In this document: positions 20,906 through 32,099 of the stretch, piece after piece | How the letters are laid out: each line of letters starts with the position of its first letter | Numbering within the stretch: position 1 is the first letter of the stretch | Assembly: GCA_963920525.1 (NCBI GenBank) | Contig: OY986437.1 | Coordinates: forward strand, 57,803,330 to 57,867,329 | Origin: Dichetophora obliterata | Taxonomy: Eukaryota > Arthropoda > Insecta > Diptera > Sciomyzidae | Reading direction: 5' to 3' | Length of the DNA: 64,000 nt | Notes under the pieces: model-generated | Told to the model about the DNA's origin: nothing | Database searches by the model: none | The model's input: the letters and a program-made list of their open reading frames with translations, nothing else | Position numbers and translations under genes: made by a program

Positions 20906-21437
20906 TGCCGTGGTTATGCTAGCCAAACATGTTCGGTGTTCATTTTTGTTAATTTGTTCTCTTCGCTGAAATGTTTGTTTGGTGGTTATGCTATGATTGG
21001 TGGCACAGTTGCATTATATGTAATAGTATGTCAAAACACAAAAAAGCACAACCCTAATTTGCATTTTTGTACTTAAAATTAACGAATTAAAATATACGAA
21101 CTGATATTACTTACTCTGAATTTTTATTATAATATCTTAAACAAAATGGTTTGCATATATCTGACATGCTAGCTAGCTGTTTATGTTAAGGGTTACTTGA
21201 AGACACAATCAACTTCACTTTTTAATACTTTAACCTACTTTTTTGATGCTATTATGCAAAATGACTACAGCCAACACTGGAAAGTTCGGCATGTTTGGCG
21301 TTTCAATCAGCAATCAAAATGTTCGGTCGGAGAGCGAGAAAATGAATATGAGAAAAAGTTCATTTCTTCATTTTATACGTGAAACAATAACAACAAAAAA
21401 TGTTCGGCAATCATGTTTGGCTAGCATAACCACGGCA
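20906..21437. mobile_element. 532-bp MITE with TTA duplication
   Basis: TGCCGTGGTTATGCTAGCCA (continuing AACATG) at 20906 and its complement ending at 21437 are perfect TIRs for about 26 bp, apart from a short indel further in (TTCGG). TTA flanks both sides (20903-20905, 21438-21440). The interior carries no coding signature. PIF/Harbinger-like on duplication length only. Confidence 0.65.
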
Positions 21438-21440
21438 TTA

Positions 21441-22402
21441 GCTACAGTAAAGTATACACACTTACTATGAATAATTGTTCCACGGAATTGGAAAAAGGAG
21501 CTTCCAATTTTAAGAAAGCAGATAGATTATAACGTCACATTTTTTACACTCATTAATATTGACGGTTGATGAACAAATTTACAATAAAAATTTTCAAAAA
21601 CTTATTGCGGTTTATCTTAAAAACGGAAACTCTTTTTTCTGATTCCGCGGAAATACACGCAGCAATACACTGCTGTGTCGCATTTTAAGTACGAGTATTA
21701 GCAAAAGTACACAATCAAAACAGAAATTACTGCTGTGCCGTGAACCGTAAAAGGCCTAATAGTAACTGCTCCATTTACCTACTCAAAAGGGTCTCAAATG
21801 TAACTACATCTTTTGGAGCTACAACCAGAACTAGTTCAATGGGTGTCAATTGCCTCTTTGGCCGCTGCTGGGTTAGAACATTTTGTCTGGCATTGGCTTG
21901 CGAGCGAGAGCGTATTAAAAAAATTTTCGAGCTCCAGCGGCAGCGGGAGCTACAGAAATGTGAAATTTTCTCGGGTTTGCGAACAAGAGCTTGAAAAATT
22001 TGTACACTGGCAAGGTCATTAAGAAGCAAAACCCTCTCTTCAAATAAAACATAACTTTTACTTCTCCTTCAAAAAAATAATAATGTTAAGTAAAATCAAC
22101 ATTTGATCAATTATTTATAAATACAGTAAACATATTTAAACTTTATGTTTTGTCAATCAATACTTTTCATTCAATACTTTAAATAATACAATCCTATTCA
22201 AGTTTAAGCTTCAGTCGTTTTTTCATGTTATAGCACAAAAAAAGTATAACCTTCCTTTAAAATATAAATTCATCATAACTGCCATACTCTTGATCAAATC
22301 CATACTGAATCAATATTTTTTTTCATTCTAAAATAAAACTCTTTATTTTACTGATTTTTTTGCTTACAAAGAAATTATTATCGGTCCCACTGAAAATCTG
22401 CA
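21441..22402. other. No gene supported
   Basis: A GC-richer patch at 21775-22029 is open in several frames on both strands. The frames share no recognisable domain and overlap each other, so none is called. The rest is AT-rich. Confidence 0.4.
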
Positions 22403-22558
22403 AAGCTGGATTTACTGATCACCTTCAACATGTTTTGCAAGTTTTTTTTGTATGAAGTTTTCGCTCAGAGCGAAAACTTGCTGCACGCTCTCAACTTGAT
22501 TAACATTATTTTAAATCACACAAAAACATGCTGAAGGTTAAGGTAGTGAATCCAGCTT
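22403..22558. mobile_element. 156-bp MITE with central hairpin
   Basis: AAGCTGGATTTACTGATCAC at 22403 and AAGCTGGATTCACTACC read from the right end (22558) are imperfect TIRs. Subterminal ACCTTCAACATG and its partner CATGCTGAAGGT are also inverted. At the centre is a perfect small hairpin TTTTCGCTC/GAGCGAAAA. Confidence 0.5.
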
Positions 22559-23205
22559 AAGAGTTGAATTGCATTGTTGTGAAGTGTCGATTGTAAACTA
22601 ATATGTCGATTCTTTGAAATCAGAAGTATGTTTACAAATATTTGTTATATACAAAATATCACAATATCATTAGTAAATATTGACATCAAACACATCGTTT
22701 ATCTCAAAAACACTAACAATATCAATAGCAACAACTATAAAGTAACAAAACTACTAGCACCAGAATGAACAACATAACAAGAAGCAACAATTTTGTTAAT
22801 AATAGATTCTTTGTCTTTGGTAACGCTGGCAACGCTGGCAACACAGAATGCTGAGATTCTGCCGAAATTCCATATTGCAATATTGAGACTGAGTTGAAGG
22901 ACGTCAAGAATGTGAGTAGTGTGGCGAGAGCAGTGTCGCCACCGCTAAGACAGGCAGATGATGCCGTAAATTAGGCCGAACTTTTTTAAATTCCAAGAGA
23001 CTATTATAATAGAATTTTTAAGCATAGCAACATACATGGGCGTTTTAAGAACTACACCCGACAAAAGAAAAGCAGGAGCAAATTGACAAGAGAACTTGAA
23101 AGAAATTATCTTTGACTGGAATGAAGTTAAAATACCCCTCACAGCCGTATTTTTGTTTATTCGAAGTTTTGAATGTTGCATTATTTTGATGAAGTCACTT
23201 TTTAA
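22559..23205. other. No gene supported
   Basis: Unique-looking sequence includes a short region at about 22800-22930 with near-tandem GGCAACGCT. Nothing recognisable is encoded. Confidence 0.4.
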
Positions 23206-24668
23206 AATTTATTTATTTATTTATTAATTTACTTCCAGATGATAACAAAATCACTTTAGGCATAGTTATAGATAAATAAACAAAGTAAAGATATATTACA
23301 ACAAAAAGAAAACGAAACTCTTAACTTAAGTTAACAACAAAATCTGCAACATTATTCTTAAATACTTCCCTAGACATAGAGAAATCTAATAAAATAAATG
23401 ATCACAAATTGTTAAAATTATTTAAAGCTCTAGTGATAGGCTCATTGGCCGCATAATTAGCTTTATAAGCTCTAAGATAAAAAGGATTAAATGAACGCAA
23501 TGGACTTAATGGTGTATTAAAATTAATACGTTCCAGCAGAGATGCACAATCAATAGTACCACTTATTAATCCACGCATAATTTCAAGAGACTGAATAGTT
23601 CTTCTTTCGGTCCTTTGAGTGGTTTTAGATGCAACAGTTTACAGCGCACACTGTTCATGTTTCTAAATTCAAAGGCTTCAGCGCAAATTTTAGAAATCGT
23701 TTTTGAACACACTCAAGACTATTATAATGAATTTCATAAAATGGTTTCTAGATGAAGGAGCAGTATTCAAGCCTAGGTCTAAGCAGAAAAAATAAACAAA
23801 CGCGTAAATGGGTCTTTAAAATCAAAACTGTTACGTTTTATAAAAGCTAAAACCAAATAAGCCTTTGGAATAATGAAATTCAAATGCTTAGTAAATAAAA
23901 ACTTAGTATCTTTTATTCGACCCAAATCACAGACTTGGTCATTGGAATTTAACACATTATTATGAATTGTATGGGAAGATAATATATTATTGCAACGCTT
24001 AGAAAAAGTGACGTGAAAGCATTTTGTTAAGTTTAAGGCAAAATAATTTTTAGAACACCAATCTACAAGATTCGACAGATCAGATTGAAGCATATCAACA
24101 TCCAAAACTGAACGAACCCTATGGTAAAGCTTTAAATCATCGGAAAAAAGCAAATATTTACAGCTATTAAAACACATACCAATATCATTTATAAATAAGA
24201 GAAATAAATGTGGCCCAAGAATACTTCCTTACGGTACACCAGATGTAGCATAAAAAGTATAGTTATTTACATTATCGATGGAGACCACACATCAGCGATT
24301 CATTAGATAAGAGTTAATCCAATCAAGAAAATTAAAACCCAACTTTTTTTATTTACCAATTAACGCATTGTGGCAAACTTTGCCAAAAGCTTTGGAAAAA
24401 TCTGTGAAGTTGTTATATTATTTAAAGTTTCAGCATCTGACCAACTTCTATTAGTTCCATAAACAGAGCTAAAAAAATCAGCAAACAGGTTTACAATATC
24501 TGGAATAATATTTGATGTCGTTCCATTAAAGGACATTGCAGATGGTATAGAAGATATTGCTTTTATAGATTCTATAAAACACCAAAAAGCTTTAGGACTT
24601 GACTTTATGTTCACTGCGGAATCCATTTACTTTGACTCAAAAACCAAATTATTAGTTGTCTTAAATTT
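23206..24668 (-). pseudogene. Decayed LINE reverse transcriptase (Jockey/CR1 type)
   Basis: Read on the minus strand, 24668-24360 encodes the pre-RT linker (SSPKAFWCFIESIKA), then a frame change leads to FTDFSKAFGKVCHNALIGK, SGVP*GSILGP (stop replacing the usual Gln), and FSDDLKLYHRV, the catalytic-site region. After 23779 the frame shifts repeatedly but still shows LINE C-terminal motifs (CVQKRFLKFA; RAYKANYAANEPITR) and a further stop at 23402-23404. The end is a TAA at 23321-23323 and a (TAAA)n tail at about 23211-23225. Sequence between the linker and the DFSKAF motif is missing, so there is an internal deletion as well. It is non-functional. Confidence 0.8.
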
Positions 24669-25048
24669 TTTTTTTTTAGATTTCACATTTAAAACTCACT
24701 ATCCTTTTTATTTATTTAAGCTTATGTGCCTAAATCAAGTTTAAACATATTTTTTTTTTTAATTTATAAAGGTCTTACTATTATGATGACGTCACTTTGT
24801 GCAAGAAGTAGACGTGGATTTCATTGGATTTTTACAAAATTTATATTTAAAGTGCATATTAAAGGTTTAAGCTTATGTGCAAAATTTGAAGTCATTAGAT
24901 ACATTTTTGTGGAATTTAAAGATATTTCACTGTTTGGGTAAAGTCACTTTGTTTGGGAGGTAGTCGTGGTTTGATCCGATATGACTCATTTTCGAACTTT
25001 GTCTATATTTTGGAATATAAAGCTTATATAAAATACTTTCTTCTTCTA
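24669..25048. repeat. Degenerate AT-rich repeat
   Basis: Two related blocks of about 130 bp (landmarks TCACTTTGTGCAAGAAGTAG near 24788 and TCACTTTGTTTGGGAGGTAG near 24943) suggest an old tandem element similar in style to 47160-47640. No gene. Confidence 0.35.
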
Positions 25049-25076
25049 TTTATTTATTTATTTATTTATTTATTAC
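25049..25076 (+). repeat. (TTTA)n microsatellite
   Basis: Seven TTTA units are present. By analogy with the LINE at 23206 this may be the tail of a minus-strand retroelement whose body is gone. Confidence 0.6.
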
Positions 25077-25128
25077 AAAATACATTGTACAAATAATAAT
25101 TCTCTTTTTAGTAAGTACAAACATTTAA

Positions 25129-26445
25129 CCCTCTGTTACTAACGCAGGGTGGATTACACCCATAAGTTATGAAATATGGAAAAAAATTTATTGATAGTTT
25201 AATGGTGCGAATATTATGTCAAATGTAATCTGTTTTTGTATATTTTGCTATATTTTAAAACAAAATTTAGTACTGGTTTTTTAACTAAATTATAAAAATT
25301 ACTCATTTCAAAAAATGTCTGGGTAGTTTACACCCACGTTAGTAATCATATTATATTATTTACTATAAACATGTGATTTGGTTCTCAAGTTTTAAATAAA
25401 AAACCTCTCCTGAGCAACACAGGAAATTCAAATTAAAGATTTAAACCATTGCTCGACTTAAACAGCTGCGACGATTTCATCACGTTATGTAAATCAATAG
25501 AAAAAATGTAAATCAACACTGTGAATTTAGATTTAGCCCAGTAGAAATGGTCGAATTTCTCGTTGTAATTTTAACGGAATATTAAATATTGTTCTATTGT
25601 ATTTGACTAGCCATTTGACAAAAAATTTGAACATTTGAACAGGGTTTTTTTATCGTAATATGCAATAATTGCATCAATCAATTACTTTTGTAATAGTCTA
25701 ATTAGACATGACAAGTGTAACATAGAAATCTGTTTAAAGGGTTTTACGTTTATCTGATTATGCACAACATGGCAATGCATGGCAATGCTCAGATAAAAAC
25801 AGAAATGCATCTCTAGATAGATAAACATAGAAGTTCTATTTAATTTTGATTTCAGCGTATTCTTCAATGCATTTGACGATTTGGCAAAACAAATGAGAAA
25901 TTGTAAAATTCTTTGACCAAGAATTCCTTTGATTGTTTTATTTGGACTATTTGACTAAGTTTTGCATAATCGACATTTATTCTATGTTCTAGCCGCTTAT
26001 CTACAATGCTTGCGCTGCTGTGCCATGAGCGGCTAATGTTTCAATTATAACGAATAATTAGAGGTCATTACTTTAAAAAATTTTCATTGCAAAAAAAAAA
26101 TTTATTAGAATATTTTTTTTTATACATCTTTTAGCTTTACAAATTGGCCCTTTCGAAGAACGTGGCAAATAATTTGACCTCGGAATGTAAAATTATTCAA
26201 ACCATTATGATATTTTTTTTAGTTCTCTAATCAACGTTATTTTGATATATTTTTATTAAAATGAAATATTAATTAAACTGGACGAATCTTATGTTTAATA
26301 GAATAATAAAATATGCGGAATTATTAAAAGCAGACCGTTTTACTGTTTTAGCGTTCTTTTTTACAAATTCATTAATTAAAATTTATGGGTGGATTACACC
26401 CAGGTTAGTAATGACGTTACTCCGAATAGCGTTAGTAACGGAGGG
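25129..26445. mobile_element. piggyBac-like element, TTAA flanks
   Basis: TTAA (25125-25128) is followed by CCCTCTGTTACTAACGC. The right end GCGTTAGTAACGGAGGG (26429-26445) is followed by TTAA (26446-26449). The 17-bp TIRs differ at one position. TTAA duplication and CCC ends are the piggyBac hallmark. The 15-bp inverted motif GGGTGGATTACACCC lies just inside each end (about 25148 and 26390), and a diverged third copy is near 25320. I see no transposase frame in 1.3 kb, so it is non-autonomous. Confidence 0.8.
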
Positions 26446-26539
26446 TTAAATACATATCGACACATTTGCGCGAAATTATCTTATGTGGAAAAAACTAAAT
26501 TTCACAATAGAGCGCTTTTTCTACTTTTCTTGAAATATC

Positions 26540-26967
26540 AATAAAGGCCGTGAGAGGCTAATGTTTGAATTATAACGAAAAATTAGGGGTCATTATTTTA
26601 AAAAATTTTAAGTTCAAAAAAAAATTTTTTGTTTTTTTTACATCTTTTTACTTTTAAAATTAGACCTCTCGAAGAACGTAGCAAATAATTTGACCTAAAA
26701 ATGTGAAATTATTCAAACCATTATGATATTTGTTTTTTTTTTTTTGTTTTCTTAACGTTATTTTGATATATTTTTATTAAAATTAAATATTAATTAAACT
26801 GGACGAATTTTATGTTTAATAGAATAATAAAATATACGAAATTAGTAAAAGCAGAACAGTTTTACTGTTTTAGCGTTCTTTTTTACAAATTAATGAATTA
26901 AAATTTATGGGTGGATTACACCCAGGTTAGTAATGACGTTACTCCGAATAGCGTTAGTAACGGATGT
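26540..26967. repeat. Duplicate of the right third of the piggyBac-like element
   Basis: From GCCGTGAGAGGCTAATGTTT to GCGTTAGTAACGGATG, this segment repeats 26008-26444 in the same orientation at high similarity. It includes the subterminal GGGTGGATTACACCC and the TIR, but the last bases are altered (GGATG instead of GGAGGG) and TTAA is lost. It is a second right end with no left end. Confidence 0.7.
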
Positions 26968-27059
26968 AAAGTTTATATGCAAATAAAAGCAATAAAAGCA
27001 AACATGATTGTTGTAGTTTAATAAAATTTTAAATTTAAGGTTGCATAATAGAATAAAAA

Positions 27060-28180
27060 TAAAAATTATAAAAATATAAAATATAAATTACCCAGATTTG
27101 GCAAGATGAAATAAAAGTTAAAGAAGAGGAAAGTAAGGTAAGAAGTGAAAACGGAAGAAGAGAAGAGTTATTGAGAGATGCTAAAATGTTGAAAGAGTTT
27201 TTGTTTGAAAGTGTTTGCGTTGCCTGATATTTTTATATAAGTGGAAAGAGCATTTTACAGATTTATCGCATGAACAAAGAAATGTCTGGAAGTTATTAAA
27301 TACTGGTAAAATTACGTATTGGTAAAATTAGTTGCGCAGTTCTCTGAATCTTGGCTAATCTTACTACTGCAAAAAAATAGTCTGGCTCCTTATTTCGCAT
27401 TATATTAAAAAGCAATAACAATGTGCAATAGTTTAAAAAGCTGTTAAACGAGCAACCAGTAATTTTATTTGTGAAGGCAGAGATATGAGTTTGTCTATTG
27501 AAGTTAAAAATAAATCTAGCCCAACTATTAAAGGCAACATTCAGATTCCGGTTTGACTCTTGGTCCATGTTCAAAAAGTGTTTACATCATTATGGATAGA
27601 ATAAAGGTAAAATAAAGTCTAAGTCTTATTATCGGGACACAAATATTGAGAAATTGGGCTTAGACCACGCAAGACACCATAAGTCTTTGCGACGACTCGG
27701 TTTATGTGAGTGCTGCAGGTAAAATTATTATTGAGGTATACTCCAAGATTTTTAAAATATTCCAAATACTTGGTTGAGGAATTATTAAGGTAAAGAGGAG
27801 GATATTCTTCATGTTCTTTACGCCTATCGATAAGCATCGCTATGGTTTTGTTGGATTGAGACTCAATTCATTTTCTAATGTCCTTTGGAAAACTTTGTTC
27901 AACTCCGAACTATTTTCACTTGCAGCAATGTTTATAGACGACTTTGGTAATAGATTATACAGTGTAATGTCATCGGCATATATATGATGTTCACGCGTAG
28001 TGAAACAATCAACAATGTCATTTATAAAAGTCAAAAATAGCGAAGGACCCAAAACTGTACCCTGAGGCACACCAGATAAGACCTTTAAGTATGACCCGCA
28101 TTTATTACACAGAGAAAACAGCATTTTCAAAAATGGCTGAAACGAGCTACTTTTAAAAACGTTTAACCCAGATTTTGCAC
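27060..28180 (-). pseudogene. Decayed LINE, 3' half of reverse transcriptase
   Basis: The minus strand encodes LSGVPQGTVLGPSLF and HIYADDITLY (27840-28180), then in a shifted frame FKNLGVYLNNNFTCSTHINR (27619-27837), then NSWARFIFNFNRQTHISAFT (27296-27574). Stops and frameshifts separate the three parts. Everything upstream of the SGVPQG motif is missing. At 28180 the similarity stops and an AT-rich tandem array begins. The downstream sequence (27060-27290) is the probable 3' UTR and AT-rich tail. Jockey/CR1-like, different from the LINEs at 23206 and 62754. Confidence 0.75.
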
Positions 28181-28189
28181 TTCTAACAT

Positions 28190-28545
28190 TTATTTTAATT
28201 TTAAAAACGAACATTTTAAAATTAAATAGTAAAACGTTTATTTTCATTTTAAAACTTACATTTTAAAATGAGATTCTAAAATGTTCGTTTGATTTTTAAC
28301 AATGGATATTTTAAAATGCTGTAGTAAAACGTTTATTTTCATTTTAAAAACGAAAATTTTACAACGAGATTCTAAAATATTCGTTTGAATTTTAATAATA
28401 AATAGTCTCAAATGTAAAATGTTTGTTTTCATTTTAAAAACGAAAATTTTAAAACAAGATTCTCAAATGTTCGTTCGATTTGTAACAATAAACATTTTAA
28501 AATGCAATGGTACAACAATTATTTATATTTAAAAAACGAAAATGT
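28190..28545. repeat. 95-bp AT-rich tandem array
   Basis: About four units of roughly 95 bp share AAAACGTTTATTTTCATTTT (landmarks near 28230, 28327, 28421, 28514) and AGATTCTAAAATGTTCGTT. Units contain self-complementary ACATTTTAAAATG segments. Confidence 0.65.
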
Positions 28546-28959
28546 TCATTATTTCCCATTAATTCAAAAAATTTACATAAATCCTCATTTCCTCTATTAA
28601 TAAAAAAAAGCTTTATTGGTCTTCAAAATAACAGTTTTATTTTAGTTATTTTATCATCAGCATTGTTCATCTCGTTAAAATTTTTTAGATAATTATACTG
28701 AATCCCAGCGTCTATAAAAAAATAGAATTTTGTCAGATATTATTAGTTTTATTTAAAATACTTACCTTTTAGTTGTGGCAGCAAATGCTCCAACTCAAAC
28801 TCTTTCATTACTTTCTTGCAGGCAAACTACAGAGTGATGAAATTGAGAATGAAAAATATTTTATTTTCTGAACAAATATCAAATACATAAGAAAATGAAA
28901 CATATATAACAAACAATTCGTTATTAGCAAGTGTTTTGAAAAAAAAGTATGTGAATTTT

Positions 28960-29240
28960 ACTATGTCATGGTAAAACGTTCGTAGTTGTTTTTTTTTTTT
29001 GAAAACGTTTCGTTTCACTTTTCTATTAAAAAATGTGCGTTTTCATTTTTGTATGGCGTAAAATGTTTTTAAAAATATTAATTTTATCCTAATTTATCAT
29101 AGTAAAATATTCGTGGTTGTTTTAAAAACGTTTAATTTTACTTTTCTATTCAAAAATGTGCGTTTTTATTTTCGCATGGCGTAAAATATTTTTAAAAATA
29201 TTAATTTTACTAAACGTTTTTAAAATGTGCGTTTTTGATT
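28960..29240. repeat. Second AT-rich tandem array, two units
   Basis: Two units of about 130 bp share AAAATGTGCGTTTTCATTTT and GGCGTAAAATNTTTTTAAAA. The motif TTTTAAAATGTGCGTTTTT at the right edge is roughly the complement of the left edge of the 28190 array, so both arrays together may be the arms of a 1-kb foldback element. Confidence 0.5.
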
Positions 29241-29289
29241 TTTTGTTTTCTCAGTATATCTGTTGAAAATTGAACTGGTTTGAGCAAAT

Positions 29290-29635
29290 AAAACAACAAT
29301 GGTCAATTATTCTTCAACATTTATTTTAACACCTTTAAAATAATCACCATGGAAGGCGCCAAAATAATACGCCAACGTTTTTAAGTAGGCCGATTTCGGA
29401 ATGGCTTTTAGCTCCCCTGCGAATTCTCTTTGATGACTTCAATCGTCTCAAAATGTTTTCCACAAAGTTACATTTTGAGTTTGGATAATAGAAAAAAGTC
29501 ACACGGGGCCATATCTGGTGAATATGGTGCTTGTTGAACGATATTGACATTGTCTTTGGCCAAATAATCGCATACAATGCGTGATGTGTGAGCTGCTGCA
29601 TTATCGTGGTGCAAGAATCATGAATAATTTTTGCA
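29290..29635 (-). pseudogene. mariner-like transposase relic
   Basis: On the minus strand the C-terminal third of a mariner transposase is readable: HDNAAAHTSRIVCDYLAK, then APYSPDMAPCDFFLL (catalytic-region motifs of the D,D34D family), then a stop, then a shifted LCGKHFETIEVIKEN region. An 85-codon open frame in this interval is the wrong frame for the protein. No TIRs identified. This is a different mariner lineage from the one at 57742. Confidence 0.75.
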
Positions 29636-29741
29636 CATGTCTGAATCTATATCTGCCACGCCTCCTTATCGGCGTTACAAAGGGAGTAGCAAAGTCAATA
29701 TACCTGTTCGATGGCTCCTTTTAATAACCTGTAATACTTAC

Positions 29742-30094
29742 AATTAAATAAAAATAAAATAAATAAACTGGCCATTTCAGCCCTTGGAAGGACTTTGACC
29801 TAGCTTCTATTGATCAATTGTGTTGTGCGTGTTATTAAATGTTTCATCACAAGTGACCGAGAACTGGACCTACGTGTTTAATGCCGACTCCGAACGGCTC
29901 TTTATGTCCTCAAGAAGCTTTTCATGGCAATTTTTACTCTCTGAGGTTTGCCATTGTTTGCAGAGAGGTGACGACCGAACAGAAAAATTAATTCAATTGA
30001 AAAAACTTTCTGTCTGAGCTGGAATTGATTCCGGGCTACCGTGGTTCTATAGCTTAGTGGCCACGCACTCTACCCATTAGGCTACGGCCGCCAC
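29742..30094 (-). repeat. tRNA-derived SINE, copy 2
   Basis: The minus strand starts with GGCCGTAGCCTAATGGGTAG (box A TAGCCTAATGG) and carries box B-like GAATCAATTCC about 60 nt on. A conserved body follows with CGTTCGGAGTCGGCAT and GTAGGTCCAGTTCTCGG, and the end is an ATTTT-rich tail. ATACTTAC flanks both sides (29734-29741, 30095-30102), with similarity extending to about 15 bp. It is about 90 percent similar by eye to the copy at 59001. Any open frame in it is accidental. Confidence 0.8.
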
Positions 30095-30102
30095 ATACTT
30101 AC

Positions 30103-30769
30103 TATTACCACAGATAATACAATATAATAGAAAGATGTGCCACCGCCATACAAGCAAGTGGCACAGTAAAATTTGAATGTGGATTTATCATAAATCCACA
30201 TAAAAGCTTTATGAGAGTCAGCGAGCGAACGATTTAAAGCTTTTGAGAGCGAGAGAATAAGTAAGCGACAATGTGAGCAAATGTGAGCATAATATTGAAG
30301 AGCAATAGAAATTATATGTAAAGATTTGATGCACGAAACATCTCAATAAAAGATGTAGCTGCCAACAAAATGTAGCAGAATTTAATTAGGTTTTACTTAA
30401 AATATGTAGGCAATATTTTTACTAAACTACCCTACAAATATTGTATAAATTAAAGTTATTAAATTTTTTCCATTATCTCTTAACTTTTTGTTATATAATT
30501 TAAGGAATATAATACCATAAAGAAGACATAATCTAGGTATATTTTGTGTGTTGACTTGGTTTTTTTTTTTGTCGTTTTGCCACATGATATTTTTAGTGTT
30601 ATATTATTGTAAGGGCGATTCCATCAATTGAAGCTTAGCCGCGAATAAAGTTGTTAGCAATATTTTTTAAGTTGTTTTTTGCGGTAAAATTTTTTATTTA
30701 ACTACCTTTATATATTTTTATTATATTATTGCAAATACATGCTTTGCTATATGAAAAGTACTCAGCAAT
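30103..30769. other. No gene seen
   Basis: AT-rich spacer with no recognisable coding, RNA or repeat structure beyond short GAGCGAG-type motifs. Confidence 0.45.
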
Positions 30770-31334
30770 GCAGTTTTCAATTGTTCTTATTTATGCAACA
30801 AAAACATTTTTTTAATCATTTTTGAGTAAAAATTCAATATTTTGGACCGTTTTTGAAAAAAAAATTAAAGAATATATTCACTGACCCAACGCTACAGTTG
30901 AAACTATTTTTTTTAAGTGCTTTTATTAAGACTTTGATAAAAACAATTTTAATTATATATATGAATTTAAAAATATCGTATATATTTGCATCGAAAGTCA
31001 AAGTTTTGATTTTCATGTCGTTTTTTCTCATTCTTGGGGAACGATGTTTTATGAAAAAGTCGTTGTACCAAAAATTTCTGAAATTCTAAAGATATGTGAA
31101 TGTTTTTGGTATTAAAATTACTGAACATTTTTAAATTTAATTTGCGAAAAATTTTTTTCAAGAAAGATTTTCTATATCAAAATTTACGTAAGTGAAAATG
31201 TTTGGAATGAGTGTGATCAAAACTACGTATGTTACAATCTAATCTAGGATGCACACAATATGTGTACTCAAATTGAGCGAAGTCCGTTAAGCCATTTAGA
31301 TTTGTATAAATGTCAATTAAACAAACAAACCGGG
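30770..31334 (+). repeat. Dispersed GGTACC...(AAAC)n repeat, copy 3
   Basis: This shares long blocks with 187-785, including TATTTTGGACC, GATGCAAATAT-like TTGCATCGAAAGT, GTTGTACCAAAAATTTCTGA and GCGAAGTCCGTTAAGCCATT, and ends in a short AAACAAACAAAC. The GGTACC start is not visible, so the 5' end is diverged. Several overlapping chance frames exist on both strands. Confidence 0.55.
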
Positions 31335-31639
31335 ATATAAGTTTTATGAATAAAGACTTTGTGTTAAATTGTATGAGTATTATAGAGCGAATGCAACTCG
31401 AAAAGAATTGAAGAATTTTTAAAGATTTTTCGATTTTTTTAAGATTTGAAAAATATGTCCCCAGTTATGATCCAATAACTTCAAAATTATTTTTTCACAT
31501 AACAAAATTTATACATGCAAATAAGACGTTTATATCATTTAAGATATCATTTGTATTGATCTAACGATTTCTGTATAAATTTTCTAAATTCAACATTTTT
31601 GAAAGAGTTTAAAAAATATAGTTAATACTCAAAATTTCT

Positions 31640-32040
31640 TCCTATACAGGCCAAATATGCGATATCGGATAGCTTCATAATTATATTACGTAAAGCCTCA
31701 GAATTCGGTATTCGACCTCCTACACCACCCGAGTTTTCGATATCGAATTGCTTTGGAGTTATAGGCCGCATAGCCTTGGAAGTCGGTATTCGACTGCAAT
31801 TTACACGTGTCACTAACAACATTTTATGGGCATTAGACAAGGGGCGTGACCCCTCCCACACAACTGAAATTTTTGATATTGAATAGCTTTGGAGCTATAG
31901 GTGGCCGCACAGCCTCGGAATTCGGTACTCGGCCACAATTTACTCGTGCCGATTTTACTGATAGCATGTTATGGGCGTTTGGCAAGGGGGGCGTGGCAGC
32001 AACACACAGTGTTTCATTTATACCAGCGCGAAGATTTCGT
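31640..32040 (+). repeat. GATATCGAAT module array, three units
   Basis: Three units (landmarks CGGTATTCGACC near 31705, CGGTATTCGACT near 31783, CGGTACTCGGCC near 31920) match the array at 17400-18245, including the ACATTTTATGGGC spacer and the closing GGGCGTGGCAGCAACA segment. Confidence 0.6.
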
Positions 32041-32099
32041 TGTATTGTTTTGGTTTATTTTTGACGTATCCTTGTTTACGTTATTTCTGTTATTTTACT

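Noticed and set aside
21740..22029. Three overlapping 69-84 codon frames on both strands
   Set aside because: Local GC-rich patch free of stops in several frames. No recognised domain and no splice context.
29820..30017. 65-codon frame resembling one at 59062-59250
   Set aside because: The similarity is due to both lying in the SINE body. The SINE is non-coding and the frames are not conserved.
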